Assembly (NCBI RefSeq): GCF_020524285.1
Contig: NZ_JAIVKX010000012.1
Span: forward strand, 1-64,000
Length of the DNA stretch: 64,000 nucleotides
Source of the DNA: Alloyangia pacifica
GTDB lineage: Bacteria > Pseudomonadota > Alphaproteobacteria > Rhodobacterales > Rhodobacteraceae
Reading direction: 5' to 3'
Made by a program: the position numbers and the translations under genes. The notes beneath the pieces were generated by a model that saw only the letters and a program-made list of their open reading frames with translations, did not search any database and was not told the origin of the DNA. The stretch's first letter is position 1. Every line of letters starts with the position of its first letter. Positions 30,953 to 39,839 of this stretch are shown here, piece after piece.

Positions 30953-32758
30953 CTAAAGAAATGGTTGCAGCAATATTCCGCCGAACACCACCCCGAGCCC
31001 CGCGGCGATGAGCAGCCCCCGCAGCGGCGCCGCGCGGCGCCCGATCAACCCGTAGGAGACCAGTGCCAGCCCCAGCCCGATGCGGACAAAGGCAAAGAGC
31101 GCCAGCGCCGGAGAGCTGGTCAGCTCGAGCACGCCGGGGTTGGCGACCATGCCGAGCGGGATGATGTAGAGCCCGATCCCCAGCGCCATCGCCGATCCGG
31201 CCACCTTCACCCAGTTCTCGCCGATCATCCCGGCCGCGATGAACACGGCGCCGCAGACCGGCGGGGTGATCGTCGACAGCAGCGCGAACCAGAAGACGAA
31301 CATATGCGCCTGCAGCGGCTCGAGGCCGAGCTGGGTCAGCGCCGGGCCCGCGACCGAAACACAGATCACATAGGCCGCGGTGGTCGGCACCTCCATGCCC
31401 AGCACGAGGCAGGCCAGCGCGGTGAGGATCAGCGACGGCCAGAGCAGCCCGCCCGAGCCCGACAGGATCAGCGAGGTGATCTTCACCCCGAGCCCGGTGA
31501 CCGCCAGCACCCCGATGACGATCGAGGCGCAGAGGATGATCGAGGCGATCATCGCCACCTGCTTGGCGGCGTTGACCAGCGCCTCGGTGACGCGCTCGGC
31601 GGTCTGGCGGGCATCGAAGGTGAGCCTGCCGTTGGTCAGCAGCAGCGCGGCCCCGGCAAGGATCGCGAGGCAGGCGGCGTATTGCGGCGTGTAGCCGACG
31701 CCGAACATGCCGATCATCAGCACGGTGAAGGGCACGAGGAAGAACAGCGAGGTGATCACCACGTCGCGTTTCGCCGGCCGGTCCTCGGCGGCGATGCCCT
31801 TGAGCTCGTAGCGCGAGGCATAGGCGTTGATGCCGACCCAGACCGCCCAGAAATAGAGGATCGCCGGCAGGATCGCCGCGCCCATGATCTGCGTGTAGGG
31901 CGTGCCGGTCAGCTCGACCATGACGAAGGCCCCCGCCCCCATCAGCGGCGGCATGATCTGCCCGCCCGAGGAGGCCACGGCCTCGACGCCTGCGGCCAGC
32001 CGCTTGGGATAGCCGAGCCGGGTCATCGCCGGCAGGGTGATCGCGCCCGTCGAGGCAACGTTGGCGCTGGCCGAGCCGGAGATCGAACCGAAGAGCGCCG
32101 AGGAGAGCACCGAGACCTTGGCCGCGCCGCCGGTCAGGCGCCCCGCCGCGGCCGCCGCGACGTTCATGAAGCCCTGCCCTGCCTCGCCGGCGTTCAGCAC
32201 CGCGCCGAAGATCACGAAGATCGACACCACGCCCACCGAAACCGCGGTCAGCGAGCCCCAGAGCCCGCCCTCGGCGATGGTCATCGTGCCGAGGAAGCTC
32301 TGGATCGGCGTGCCCGCGTGGCCGAATTCACCGGGGATGTGCTGGCCGAAGAGCGCGTAGGCCAGCGAAAGCACCGCCACCAGCGGCAGCGGCCAGCCGA
32401 TGGCGCACCGCGCCGCCTCGATCACGCAGACCAGCAGCACCACGGCGACGCCGATCTGGAAATTGCTTTCCAGGAAACCGTACTGATCGCCGAGCATCTC
32501 GTGGTTCAGCGCGATCCAGCCCGCCGCGCCGACGCCCAGCACGGTCAGCACGGCGCCAGAGATCATCTGCCACCGGCCCTTGGCCCCGAAGAGGAAGACC
32601 CAGGGCAGGGCCGTTGCCATGTGCAAGGGTCGGCTGACGAGGTTGGGCACGAGCCCCGAGAAGACCAGCCCGAGGTGATAGACCACCACCAGCGCCGCCA
32701 GCCCGATCCACACCGCCCGCTGCCATGCCGCGCGCGGCAATTGCGTCTCCAGAGCCAT
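30953..32758 (-). CDS. TRAP transporter fused 4TM/12TM permease (TAXI type)
   Basis: 601 aa from ATG 32758 with GGCAGGAC upstream. Many membrane segments; the large-subunit signatures GSISGSASANVASTGAITLP and EAVASSGGQIMPPLMGAGAFVM are clear. Fused DctQM permeases pair with TAXI-type binding proteins, and such a gene lies immediately upstream (32837). Sodium- or proton-driven uptake; the substrate cannot be read from sequence (dicarboxylate or amino-acid-like compounds in known cases). Confidence 0.9.
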   Translation of the reverse strand: MALETQLPRAAWQRAVWIGLAALVVVYHLGLVFSGLVPNLVSRPLHMATALPWVFLFGAKGRWQMISGAVLTVLGVGAAGWIALNHEMLGDQYGFLESNFQIGVAVVLLVCVIEAARCAIGWPLPLVAVLSLAYALFGQHIPGEFGHAGTPIQSFLGTMTIAEGGLWGSLTAVSVGVVSIFVIFGAVLNAGEAGQGFMNVAAAAAGRLTGGAAKVSVLSSALFGSISGSASANVASTGAITLPAMTRLGYPKRLAAGVEAVASSGGQIMPPLMGAGAFVMVELTGTPYTQIMGAAILPAILYFWAVWVGINAYASRYELKGIAAEDRPAKRDVVITSLFFLVPFTVLMIGMFGVGYTPQYAACLAILAGAALLLTNGRLTFDARQTAERVTEALVNAAKQVAMIASIILCASIVIGVLAVTGLGVKITSLILSGSGGLLWPSLILTALACLVLGMEVPTTAAYVICVSVAGPALTQLGLEPLQAHMFVFWFALLSTITPPVCGAVFIAAGMIGENWVKVAGSAMALGIGLYIIPLGMVANPGVLELTSSPALALFAFVRIGLGLALVSYGLIGRRAAPLRGLLIAAGLGVVFGGILLQPFL

Positions 32759-32788
32759 GTCCTGCCTGCCCTTCGTCTCAAAAGCGGT

Positions 32789-32814
32789 CGGGCCGGACAC
32801 ATCTGCCCGGCCCG
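32789..32814 (-). other. Hairpin between TAXI binding-protein and TRAP permease genes
   Basis: CGGGCCGG (32789-32796) pairs with CCGGCCCG (32807-32814). It sits after the binding-protein stop and before the permease start, where it could stabilise the upstream part of the transcript or cause partial termination. Confidence 0.5.
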
Positions 32815-32836
32815 CCTTGAATAATTTAGTCCGGAC

Positions 32837-33793
32837 TTACTTCTGAGCGTCGCTCAGCGCAATGCCCGCCTCTTCGTAGTAGCGCACGGCACCGGGGTGC
32901 AGCTTGCCACGAACGTTCTCCAGCAGCGCCGGGTCGACGCCGGTCCACCAGGGGGACTCCTCGCCCATCCGCGCCTTCTCTTCCCAGAAGGTCTTGGTGA
33001 GCTGGTAGGCGGTGTCCACGTCCATCTTCGTGGTGGTGTAGGCGACAACCGGCAGCGAGGTGGTGGTGATGTCCGCGTCCTGACCGGCATAGGTGCCCGC
33101 CGGGATCACCAGCTTGGCGCGGCCGGTATCGGCAACCTGTTCGTCGCTCAGCGAGAGCACGGTCACATCGGTCGAAGCCGCAGCCTCGACAACGTTCGGC
33201 GCCGGGAAGCTGCCGGCGGTGACGAAACCGTCGATCTGGCCGTTCTTCAGCGCCGGCACGGCGTTCGACAGCTCGACGTCGGCGATCTTCACCTTGCCGT
33301 CGAGGCCGAAGAGACCGAGGTATTTCTCGCCCTCGGAGGCGCCGAAGCTGCCCTTGCCGAGCAAGATGTTCTTACCTTCCATCCCGGCGAAGTCGGTGAC
33401 GCCGCTGTCGTTGGACATGACGAAATGCATGGTCAGCGACGGCAGCGGGAAGAGCGCGCGGATCTCGCCGAAGGCGGGGTTTTCCTTGCCCTCGAAGGCC
33501 CCCTTGCCGCCCTGCGCGGCCGCGACCAGCGCCGGCGGCGAGGTGAAGACGTAGTCGCCGCCGCGGGCGCGCACTTCCATCACGTTCTGCTGGCTGCCCT
33601 GGCTTTCCTCGACGGTGACGATCACGCCGCCGTCGGTGCCCGCCTTCATCGCCTCGGCGATCTGCACGCTCATCTGATAGTAGGAGGAGCCCGACTTCGC
33701 CGCCTTCAGCGTCACCCGGGTTTCCGCCTGCGCCGGCACCGCTGCCAGCAATGCAAGCCCAGCCGCCAGCGCGGCCTTGCCAAGAAAGTTCAT
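32837..33793 (-). CDS. TAXI-family TRAP solute-binding protein
   Basis: 318 aa from ATG 33793, preceded by GGAGGAGC. Signal peptide MNFLGKAALAAGLALLAAVPAQA. The mature domain opens TRVTLKAAKSGSSYYQMSVQIAEAM and has VEESQGSQQNVMEVRARGGDYVFTS in pieces, as in TAXI proteins. Periplasmic; delivers the ligand to the fused permease next door. First gene of a two-gene unit. Confidence 0.87.
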   Translation of the reverse strand: MNFLGKAALAAGLALLAAVPAQAETRVTLKAAKSGSSYYQMSVQIAEAMKAGTDGGVIVTVEESQGSQQNVMEVRARGGDYVFTSPPALVAAAQGGKGAFEGKENPAFGEIRALFPLPSLTMHFVMSNDSGVTDFAGMEGKNILLGKGSFGASEGEKYLGLFGLDGKVKIADVELSNAVPALKNGQIDGFVTAGSFPAPNVVEAAASTDVTVLSLSDEQVADTGRAKLVIPAGTYAGQDADITTTSLPVVAYTTTKMDVDTAYQLTKTFWEEKARMGEESPWWTGVDPALLENVRGKLHPGAVRYYEEAGIALSDAQK

Positions 33794-33948
33794 TTGTCCA
33801 GCTCCTCCAAAAGCTTCGCGCGACATAGACACCGCGTGTCCCGTGGGGTCAAGCAGATGCCGAGCGCGGTCTTCGCCCCCGCGGGGGCGCCTCCCGGCGC
33901 GAGCATGGCACAGGTGGCGCGGGTTTAGCGAGAGGCCCTCGCCGCCTT

Positions 33949-34995
33949 TCAGCGGATGCCGAAGGTGAAGCTCATCTCGGCGCGGCGGATCTCGCCCGGG
34001 CGCAGCACCGGGCTCTGCGCCCCCCAGCTCTCGGGCATGTTGATCGCATCGGGCCAGATTTGCGGCTCGAGGCAGATGGCGTCGTGCTTGCGGGCGGCAA
34101 AACCGCCCTTGCCCGGCACCGAGCCGTCGAGGAAGTTGCCGGTGTAGACCTGAAGCCCCGGCAGGTTGGTGGTCATCCGCATCAGCCGCCCGCTGGTCGC
34201 GTCATGCAGCTCGATCTCGCCGGGATCGAGGCAGAGGCAATGGTCGTACCCACCGAGCGCGCCGGAGCGCACCGCGGTCAGCGGCTGCCGCCCCTCGCGG
34301 AAGTCGAAGGGGCTGGCGCCGACCGGCGCGACGCCGCTGGGGATGAGCTGCGCGTCCACCGTCAGGTAGCGCGACGCGGGCACCTTCAGGCGGTACTCGA
34401 GCGCCGAGCGCGGGCGGGTCGGCAGCGCCGAGAGACCGGCCAGCGCAAAGAAGCTGTGATTGGTCATCGACACCAGCGTCGGCGCCTCGGCCTCGGCCTC
34501 GTAAGTGATGCTGAGACAGGGTCCCGCCGGGGTCTCGCGCAACGCGTAGATGGCGCGCGCGGTCAGCGTGCCGGGAAAGCCCTGATCTCCCGCATGGCTG
34601 ACCATCTCGAGCGTCACCGAGCAGTCTCCCAGTTCGGACACCGCCCAGTTGCGCCGGTCGAACCCGTCGGGCCCGCCGTGCAGCGTGGTCTCGCCCTCGT
34701 TCTGCGCCAATTGGTAGTCGCGCCCGTCGAGGGCGAAGCGCCCGCCCGCGATGCGGTTCGCCACGCGCCCCACCGAGGCGCCGAAGAACATGCGATGGTC
34801 GAGATAGCCCTGCAGATCGTCGAAGCCGAGCACGATGTCATCCACCCGGCCCTCGCGGTCCGGCACCCGCAGCGATTGCAGCGTGGCCCCGTAGGTGAGC
34901 ACCTCGGCGCTCACCTCGCCCGCGCGCAGCGCGATGCGCTCGACCGGCGTGCTCGAGCGCACGTGGCCGAAGGGGTGGCGCTCAGGGATCGTCAT
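33949..34995 (-). CDS. galM: Aldose 1-epimerase (mutarotase)
   Basis: 348 aa. Conserved catalytic parts: ANRIAGGRFALDGRDYQLAQNEG in pieces, TLHGG with a catalytic-region His, SMTNHSFFAL with the second His, and ICLEPQIWPDAIN with the catalytic Glu. Interconverts sugar anomers so the dehydrogenase receives the correct form. Its start overlaps the upstream dehydrogenase gene by 14 bp. Last gene of the arabinose/galactose operon. Confidence 0.9.
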   Translation of the reverse strand: MTIPERHPFGHVRSSTPVERIALRAGEVSAEVLTYGATLQSLRVPDREGRVDDIVLGFDDLQGYLDHRMFFGASVGRVANRIAGGRFALDGRDYQLAQNEGETTLHGGPDGFDRRNWAVSELGDCSVTLEMVSHAGDQGFPGTLTARAIYALRETPAGPCLSITYEAEAEAPTLVSMTNHSFFALAGLSALPTRPRSALEYRLKVPASRYLTVDAQLIPSGVAPVGASPFDFREGRQPLTAVRSGALGGYDHCLCLDPGEIELHDATSGRLMRMTTNLPGLQVYTGNFLDGSVPGKGGFAARKHDAICLEPQIWPDAINMPESWGAQSPVLRPGEIRRAEMSFTFGIR

Positions 34996-35917
34996 GGAAG
35001 GCCTCGACGCGGGACTGGGCGCCCAGCAGGAAGGCGTCGGCCACCAGTTGCAGCGGCGCCAGGTCGACGTCGGACTCGCCCGCCGCGATCAGCTCTGCGA
35101 AGCGGGCGTAAAGTCGGCGGTACTCGCGGTCCTCCGCCGAGATCCGCGCCTCGCCGCCGACAAAGAGCTTCGCCCCGCCCTCGCGCAGCAGCACCTCGGG
35201 ACCGTCGGTCTCGACGAGGATGTCCCAGGTCTGCGGGCCGGTCTGGCGCCAGTCGAACTCGGCGCCGACGGGCGCGCCGGAGGCGGTTTCCATCTCGAGC
35301 TTCGCGGCGATGGGGGCCTGCTTGTTTTCCGGCACTTCGAGGTGTGCCGCCACCGGGTGCACCGGCTCGGGCAGGATGCGGGTGAGGATCGACAGCGCGT
35401 TGATCCCCGGATCGAACACGCCGAGTCCGCCCGGCTGCCAGATCCATTCCTGCCCCGGGTGCCAATGGCGCACATCTTCCTTCCAGGTGATCGTCGCGCG
35501 CTTGATCTTGGCTCCTGCCAGCAATTCCCGCGCGTCCTCGACCGCCGCCGCCTCGCGCGAATGCCAGGTGGCAAAGAGCGTCACGCCCTTCTCCCGCGCC
35601 AGACGCGCCAGCCCCTCGACCTCCGACACGCTCGCCCCCGGCGGCTTTTCCAGCATCACGTGCTTTCCGGCGTTGATCGCCGCCACCGCCTGCGCGAAGC
35701 GCCCCTGCGGCGGGGTGCAGAGCGAAATGGCCTGCAGGCCCGGCGCCTTGGCCAGCATCTCGCCCACATCGTGGTAGGAGGGCAGCGTCTCATGCCCGGC
35801 GTGACGGCTGGCGATGGCGGCCAGTTGCAGCGCCGGCACGTCCTCGAGCGAGGGCAAGTGCTGGTTGCGCGCAATGGTGCCGAGGCCGACGAGGCCAAGC
35901 TGGATCGGATCGCTCAT
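34982..35917 (-). CDS. L-arabinose/D-galactose 1-dehydrogenase (Gfo/Idh/MocA family)
   Basis: 311 aa from ATG 35917. N-terminal Rossmann motif GLVGLGTIARNQHLP, then HVMLEKPPGA with the catalytic Lys of the family, ATWHSR, and WKEDVRHWHPGQ with GGLGVFDPGINALSI, which I recall from the Azospirillum NAD(P) L-arabinose 1-dehydrogenase and Pseudomonas galactose dehydrogenase. Oxidises the sugar to its lactone. Adjacent lactonase and dehydratase genes confirm the oxidative pathway. Confidence 0.85.
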   Translation of the reverse strand: MSDPIQLGLVGLGTIARNQHLPSLEDVPALQLAAIASRHAGHETLPSYHDVGEMLAKAPGLQAISLCTPPQGRFAQAVAAINAGKHVMLEKPPGASVSEVEGLARLAREKGVTLFATWHSREAAAVEDARELLAGAKIKRATITWKEDVRHWHPGQEWIWQPGGLGVFDPGINALSILTRILPEPVHPVAAHLEVPENKQAPIAAKLEMETASGAPVGAEFDWRQTGPQTWDILVETDGPEVLLREGGAKLFVGGEARISAEDREYRRLYARFAELIAAGESDVDLAPLQLVADAFLLGAQSRVEAFHDDP

Positions 35918-36792
35918 CAGGCGTCTCCCGTGTCGAGTATGAAGGCGGGCTCCGCCTTGCCCTGCCCTGCGCCGAGTTCGGCGAAGACCGCGCCGGAGCG
36001 CGGCGCCTCGGCCAGAGCGTCGGGGCCAAGGCCCTGCGTCGCGGTGGTGCAATAGAGCGTGGTGAAATCCGGCCCGCCAAAGGCCGGGCAGGTGCTGTGC
36101 GGGGCATCCATCTCGTGGCGCGGGCCGAGGCTGCCGTCGGGGGCGATCTCGATCACCGCGCCCTCTCCCCAGAGCGCCACCCAGAGCGTGCCCGCCGCAT
36201 CCGTCACCGCGCCGTCGGGGCTGAGCCCGGCGTGGCTGAAGTCGACGAAGACCTCCGGCGCGGCGGTGGGCCAACCCGAGCCATCCAACGCCACCCGGAA
36301 CAGCAGCCGCGCGTCGGTGTCGGCGAAGTAGCCGCAGCCGCGCGCCTGGTCGAAGCAGAGTGCGTTCGGGATGGTGATCCCGTCGACGATGGTGCGCAGT
36401 TCGCCTCCGTGATGACGGTAGATCGCCCCCGCGTGCGGCTCGGCGCTCTTGCCCATTGTGCCGATCCAGAAACCGCCCCAGGGATCCGCCCGCCCGTCGT
36501 TCGAGCGGGTCACGGCCTTGTCCTTCTCGAGATCCACGAGATGCGCAAAGACGCCCGTGGTCACGTCATAGGTCCACAGCCCGGTCTCCGAGGCCACCAG
36601 AAGCCGGTCGCGGTCGATCCAGGCCGCCGCCGAGCACATCTCGGTCAGCGGAACGGCGCGGGTATGCCCCGTGGCCGGATGGTGCGACAGCAGCCGCCTG
36701 CCGGTGATGTCGAACCAGAACAGCTCCTCGCGAAGGGGGTGCCAGAGCACCCCCTCGCCAAGCGCGCAGGTCCGGGCGTCGAAGACCTCCAT
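35917..36792 (-). CDS. SMP-30/gluconolactonase family lactonase (arabinono/galactonolactonase)
   Basis: 291 aa. Six-bladed propeller with metal residues in LGEGVLWHP (Glu), SNDGRADPWGGFWIGTM (Asn, Asp) and SPDGAVTDAAGTLWVALW (Asp). Hydrolyses the lactone made by the next enzyme to arabinonate or galactonate. Both ends overlap neighbours by a single base (TGATG), so the operon is tightly coupled. Confidence 0.87.
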   Translation of the reverse strand: MEVFDARTCALGEGVLWHPLREELFWFDITGRRLLSHHPATGHTRAVPLTEMCSAAAWIDRDRLLVASETGLWTYDVTTGVFAHLVDLEKDKAVTRSNDGRADPWGGFWIGTMGKSAEPHAGAIYRHHGGELRTIVDGITIPNALCFDQARGCGYFADTDARLLFRVALDGSGWPTAAPEVFVDFSHAGLSPDGAVTDAAGTLWVALWGEGAVIEIAPDGSLGPRHEMDAPHSTCPAFGGPDFTTLYCTTATQGLGPDALAEAPRSGAVFAELGAGQGKAEPAFILDTGDA

Positions 36793-38543
36793 CAGTGGCT
36801 GTCCTTGCCCACGTCGTTGCCGCGGCAGCCCTTGAGGAAGTCGAGGTCGGCGCCGGTATCGGCGCCCTCGACGTGGCTCTGGTGCAGCCAGGCGTAGCCG
36901 CTGCCCGGCAGGTCATGCGTCGGCTTCCAGGCGGCGAGACGCGCGGCCAGCTCCTCGTCGGGAATGTCGAGGTGCAGGCGGCGGCTCTCCACGTCGAGCT
37001 CGATCATGTCGCCGTCCTTCACCACCGCCAGCGGCCCGCCCGCCGCTGCCTCGGGCGAGGTGTGCAGGATCACCGTGCCGTAGGCGGTGCCCGACATGCG
37101 CGCGTCGGAGATGCGGATCATGTCGGTGATGCCCTTCTTCAGCACCTTCGGCGGCAGGCCCATGTTGCCGACCTCGGCCATGCCCGGGTAGCCCTTGGGC
37201 CCGCAGTTCTTCAGCACCATGATGCAGGTCTCGTCGATGTCGAGCGCCTCGTCGTTGATCTTGGCCTTGTAGTCGTCGATGTCCTCGAAGACGACGGCGC
37301 GGCCCTTGTGCTTCAGCAGGTGCTCCGAGGCCGCCGAGGGCTTCAGCACCGCGCCCTTGGGCGCGAGGTTGCCACGCAGCACGGCGATGCCGCCCTGCTG
37401 TGTCAGCGCCTTCTCGAGCGGCAGGATGACGTCCTCGTTGTGGTTCACTACGTCTTTGACCTCATCCCAGATGCTCTGCCCCGAGACCGTCAGCGCGTCC
37501 TTGTGCAGCTGGCCGCTCTCGCCAAGGCGCTTGAGCACCACCGGCAGGCCACCGGCGTAGAAGAACTCCTCCATCAGGTATTTGCCCGAGGGCATCAGGT
37601 TGACGATGGTCGCCACGTCGCGGCCGCAGCGGTCCCAGTCGTCGAGCGTCAGGTCGATGCCGACCCGGCCCGCCAACGCCAGCATGTGGATCACCGCATT
37701 GGTCGAGCCACCGATGGCGCCATTGGTGCGGATGGCGTTCTCGAAGGCTTCCTTGGTCAGAATATCCGACGGCTTAAGGTCGTCTTTCACCATCTGTACG
37801 ATGCGTCGGCCCGAGAGCTGCGCCATCACGCGGCGGCGGCTGTCCACTGCCGGGATCGCGGCATTGCCCGAGAGCGCCATGCCGAGCGCCTCGGCCATCG
37901 ACGCCATCGACGACGCCGTGCCCATGGTGTTGCAGGTGCCGGAGGAGCGGGACATGGACTGCTCCGCCTCGAGGAACTCCTCCTGCGTCATCTCTCCGGC
38001 CTTCACCATCTCCGAGAACTTCCACAGATGCGTACCGGAACCGACGCGCTCGCCCTGGAAATAGCCGTTCAGCATCGGCCCGCCGGTCACGACGATCGAG
38101 GGCACGTCGCAGGAGGCGGCGGCCATCATCAGCGAGGGCGTGGTCTTGTCGCAGCCGACCATCAGCACCGCGCCGTCGATCGGCTGGCCGCGGATGGTCT
38201 CCTCGATGGCCAGCGCCGCGAGGTTGCGGAACATCATCGCCGTAGGGCGGAAGGTGTTTTCCGAGGCCGAAAACACCGGCACCTCGACCGGGAAGCCGCC
38301 GGCTTCCCAGACGCCCGCCTTCACCTTTTCCGCCAGCTCGCGCAGGTGGCCGTTGCAGGGGGTGAGATCGGACCAGGTGTTGAGGATGCCGATGATCGGG
38401 CGCCCGTCGAACAGGTCGTGCGGGTAGCCCTGGTTCTTCAGCCAGCCGCGGTGGTAGATCGTGTCGCGCGAGTTGCCCGAGTACCAATGGGTCGAGCGCA
38501 GCTTGCGCGGCCAGGGGGCGGGGGTGAAATCCTTGACGGACAT
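36792..38543 (-). CDS. L-arabinonate dehydratase (IlvD/Edd family)
   Basis: 583 aa from ATG 38543; an open extension upstream overlaps the permease gene in another frame and is rejected. Iron-sulfur ligand cysteines are visible in DLTPCNGHLRE, MVGCDKTTPS and SGTCNTMGTASSM. Close in pattern to rhizobial 2Fe-2S sugar-acid dehydratases of about 580 aa. Converts arabinonate (perhaps also galactonate/fuconate) to the 2-keto-3-deoxy acid. The enzymes that use that product are not in the window. Confidence 0.87.
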   Translation of the reverse strand: MSVKDFTPAPWPRKLRSTHWYSGNSRDTIYHRGWLKNQGYPHDLFDGRPIIGILNTWSDLTPCNGHLRELAEKVKAGVWEAGGFPVEVPVFSASENTFRPTAMMFRNLAALAIEETIRGQPIDGAVLMVGCDKTTPSLMMAAASCDVPSIVVTGGPMLNGYFQGERVGSGTHLWKFSEMVKAGEMTQEEFLEAEQSMSRSSGTCNTMGTASSMASMAEALGMALSGNAAIPAVDSRRRVMAQLSGRRIVQMVKDDLKPSDILTKEAFENAIRTNGAIGGSTNAVIHMLALAGRVGIDLTLDDWDRCGRDVATIVNLMPSGKYLMEEFFYAGGLPVVLKRLGESGQLHKDALTVSGQSIWDEVKDVVNHNEDVILPLEKALTQQGGIAVLRGNLAPKGAVLKPSAASEHLLKHKGRAVVFEDIDDYKAKINDEALDIDETCIMVLKNCGPKGYPGMAEVGNMGLPPKVLKKGITDMIRISDARMSGTAYGTVILHTSPEAAAGGPLAVVKDGDMIELDVESRRLHLDIPDEELAARLAAWKPTHDLPGSGYAWLHQSHVEGADTGADLDFLKGCRGNDVGKDSH

Positions 38544-38587
38544 GGGTGCCTCCAGAGCGGCTTGGTATTGGGGGCTGAGCGCGCGGC

Positions 38588-39826
38588 TCAGCCCTGTTTC
38601 GATTTGTTGTAGACGTCGAAGATCACGGCGGCGAGCAGCACCAGACCCTTGATCATCTGCTGGTAGTCGATGCCGATGCCCATGATCGACATGCCGTTGT
38701 TCATCACGCCCATGATGAAGGCGCCGACCACCGCGCCGACGATCTTGCCCGAACCGCCCGCCATCGAGGCGCCGCCGATGAACACCGCCGCGATCACGTC
38801 GAGCTCCATGCCGAAGCCGGCCTTGGGGGTCGCGGTGTTGAGGCGCGCGGCGAAGACCAGACCCGCCAGCGCCGCCAGAACGCCCATGTTGACGAAGGCG
38901 AGGAAGGTCAGACGCTCGGTCTTGATACCCGAGAGCTTGGCCGCCTTGCGGTTGCCGCCAAGCGCGTAGATGCGGCGACCGATCACCGTCTTCTGGGTGA
39001 TAAAGGCGTATATGATAATCAGCACGCCCATGGTGACCAGCACGTTGGGCAGGCCGCGGAAGGTGGCGATCTTGAAGGTCAGGAAGAGCAGCGCGCCGCA
39101 GACGATGGCATTGCGCACCCAGAAGAAGTTCGCGGGCTCGCCCTCGATGCCATAGGCCTTGTCCCGCGCCCGCTCGCGCAGGCCGAGCCAGACGATGGCG
39201 ACGGCGGCGATGATGCCGACGCCCATGGCCAGCAGGTTGAAGTTGCGCGATCCGGCGATTTCGGCCAGCCCGGCGGTCATCTCGCGCGGGAAGAGGTCGG
39301 GCACGAAGCCGGTCGACAGCATCTGGAAGCCCGGCGGGAACGGCCCCACCGACTGCCCCTGCAGCAGCCACAGAGAGGCGCCGCGGAACACCAGCATGCC
39401 GGCCAGCGTCACGATGAAGGACGGGATCGACCAATAGGCCACCCAGTAACCCTGCGCCGCGCCGATCAGCCCGCCGACGACGAGACAGGCGAGAATGGTC
39501 AGGGGCACGGGCCAGCCCCAGTGCACGATCATCACCGCCGCCAGCGCGCCGATGAAGCCGAGCACCGAGCCGACCGACAGGTCGATATTGCCCGAGACGA
39601 TGACGATGAGCATCCCCAGCGCCATGATGATGATGTAGCTGTTCTGCAGGAACAGGTTGGTGATGTTCACCGGGCGCATCAGCGTGCCGCCGGTCACCGC
39701 CTGGAAGAACACCATGATGGCGATGAGCGCGAACAGCAGGCCGTATTCGCGCATGTGGTTGCGCAGGTAGTGCTTCAGGCCCTGGCCTTCGGACTGCCCT
39801 GCGGTTTCTGCCGTTTGAGTGGACAT
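38588..39826 (-). CDS. gguB: Multiple-sugar ABC transporter permease (GguB/MmsB)
   Basis: 412 aa, about ten or more membrane segments; contains NIDLSVGSVLGFIGALAAVM and GGNRKAAKLSGIKTERLTFLAF in pieces, typical of the larger GguB/XylH-like permeases. Pairs with the ATPase at 39840 and ChvE at 41457 for uptake of arabinose, galactose and related sugars. Also the gene just upstream of the degradative enzymes on the same strand (44-bp gap), so one operon is likely. Confidence 0.9.
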   Translation of the reverse strand: MSTQTAETAGQSEGQGLKHYLRNHMREYGLLFALIAIMVFFQAVTGGTLMRPVNITNLFLQNSYIIIMALGMLIVIVSGNIDLSVGSVLGFIGALAAVMIVHWGWPVPLTILACLVVGGLIGAAQGYWVAYWSIPSFIVTLAGMLVFRGASLWLLQGQSVGPFPPGFQMLSTGFVPDLFPREMTAGLAEIAGSRNFNLLAMGVGIIAAVAIVWLGLRERARDKAYGIEGEPANFFWVRNAIVCGALLFLTFKIATFRGLPNVLVTMGVLIIIYAFITQKTVIGRRIYALGGNRKAAKLSGIKTERLTFLAFVNMGVLAALAGLVFAARLNTATPKAGFGMELDVIAAVFIGGASMAGGSGKIVGAVVGAFIMGVMNNGMSIMGIGIDYQQMIKGLVLLAAVIFDVYNKSKQG

Positions 39827-39839
39827 GTCCCCTCCCCTC

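Noticed and set aside
30206-32824. 872-codon open frame on the plus strand opposite LuxR and TRAP permease genes
   Set aside because: Crosses two unrelated real genes and encodes an Arg/His/Gln-rich sequence without any domain.
38544-39434. Upstream extension of the dehydratase frame into the permease gene
   Set aside because: Overlaps the permease in another frame; the conserved MSVKDFTPAPWPRKLRS start at 38543 is complete.
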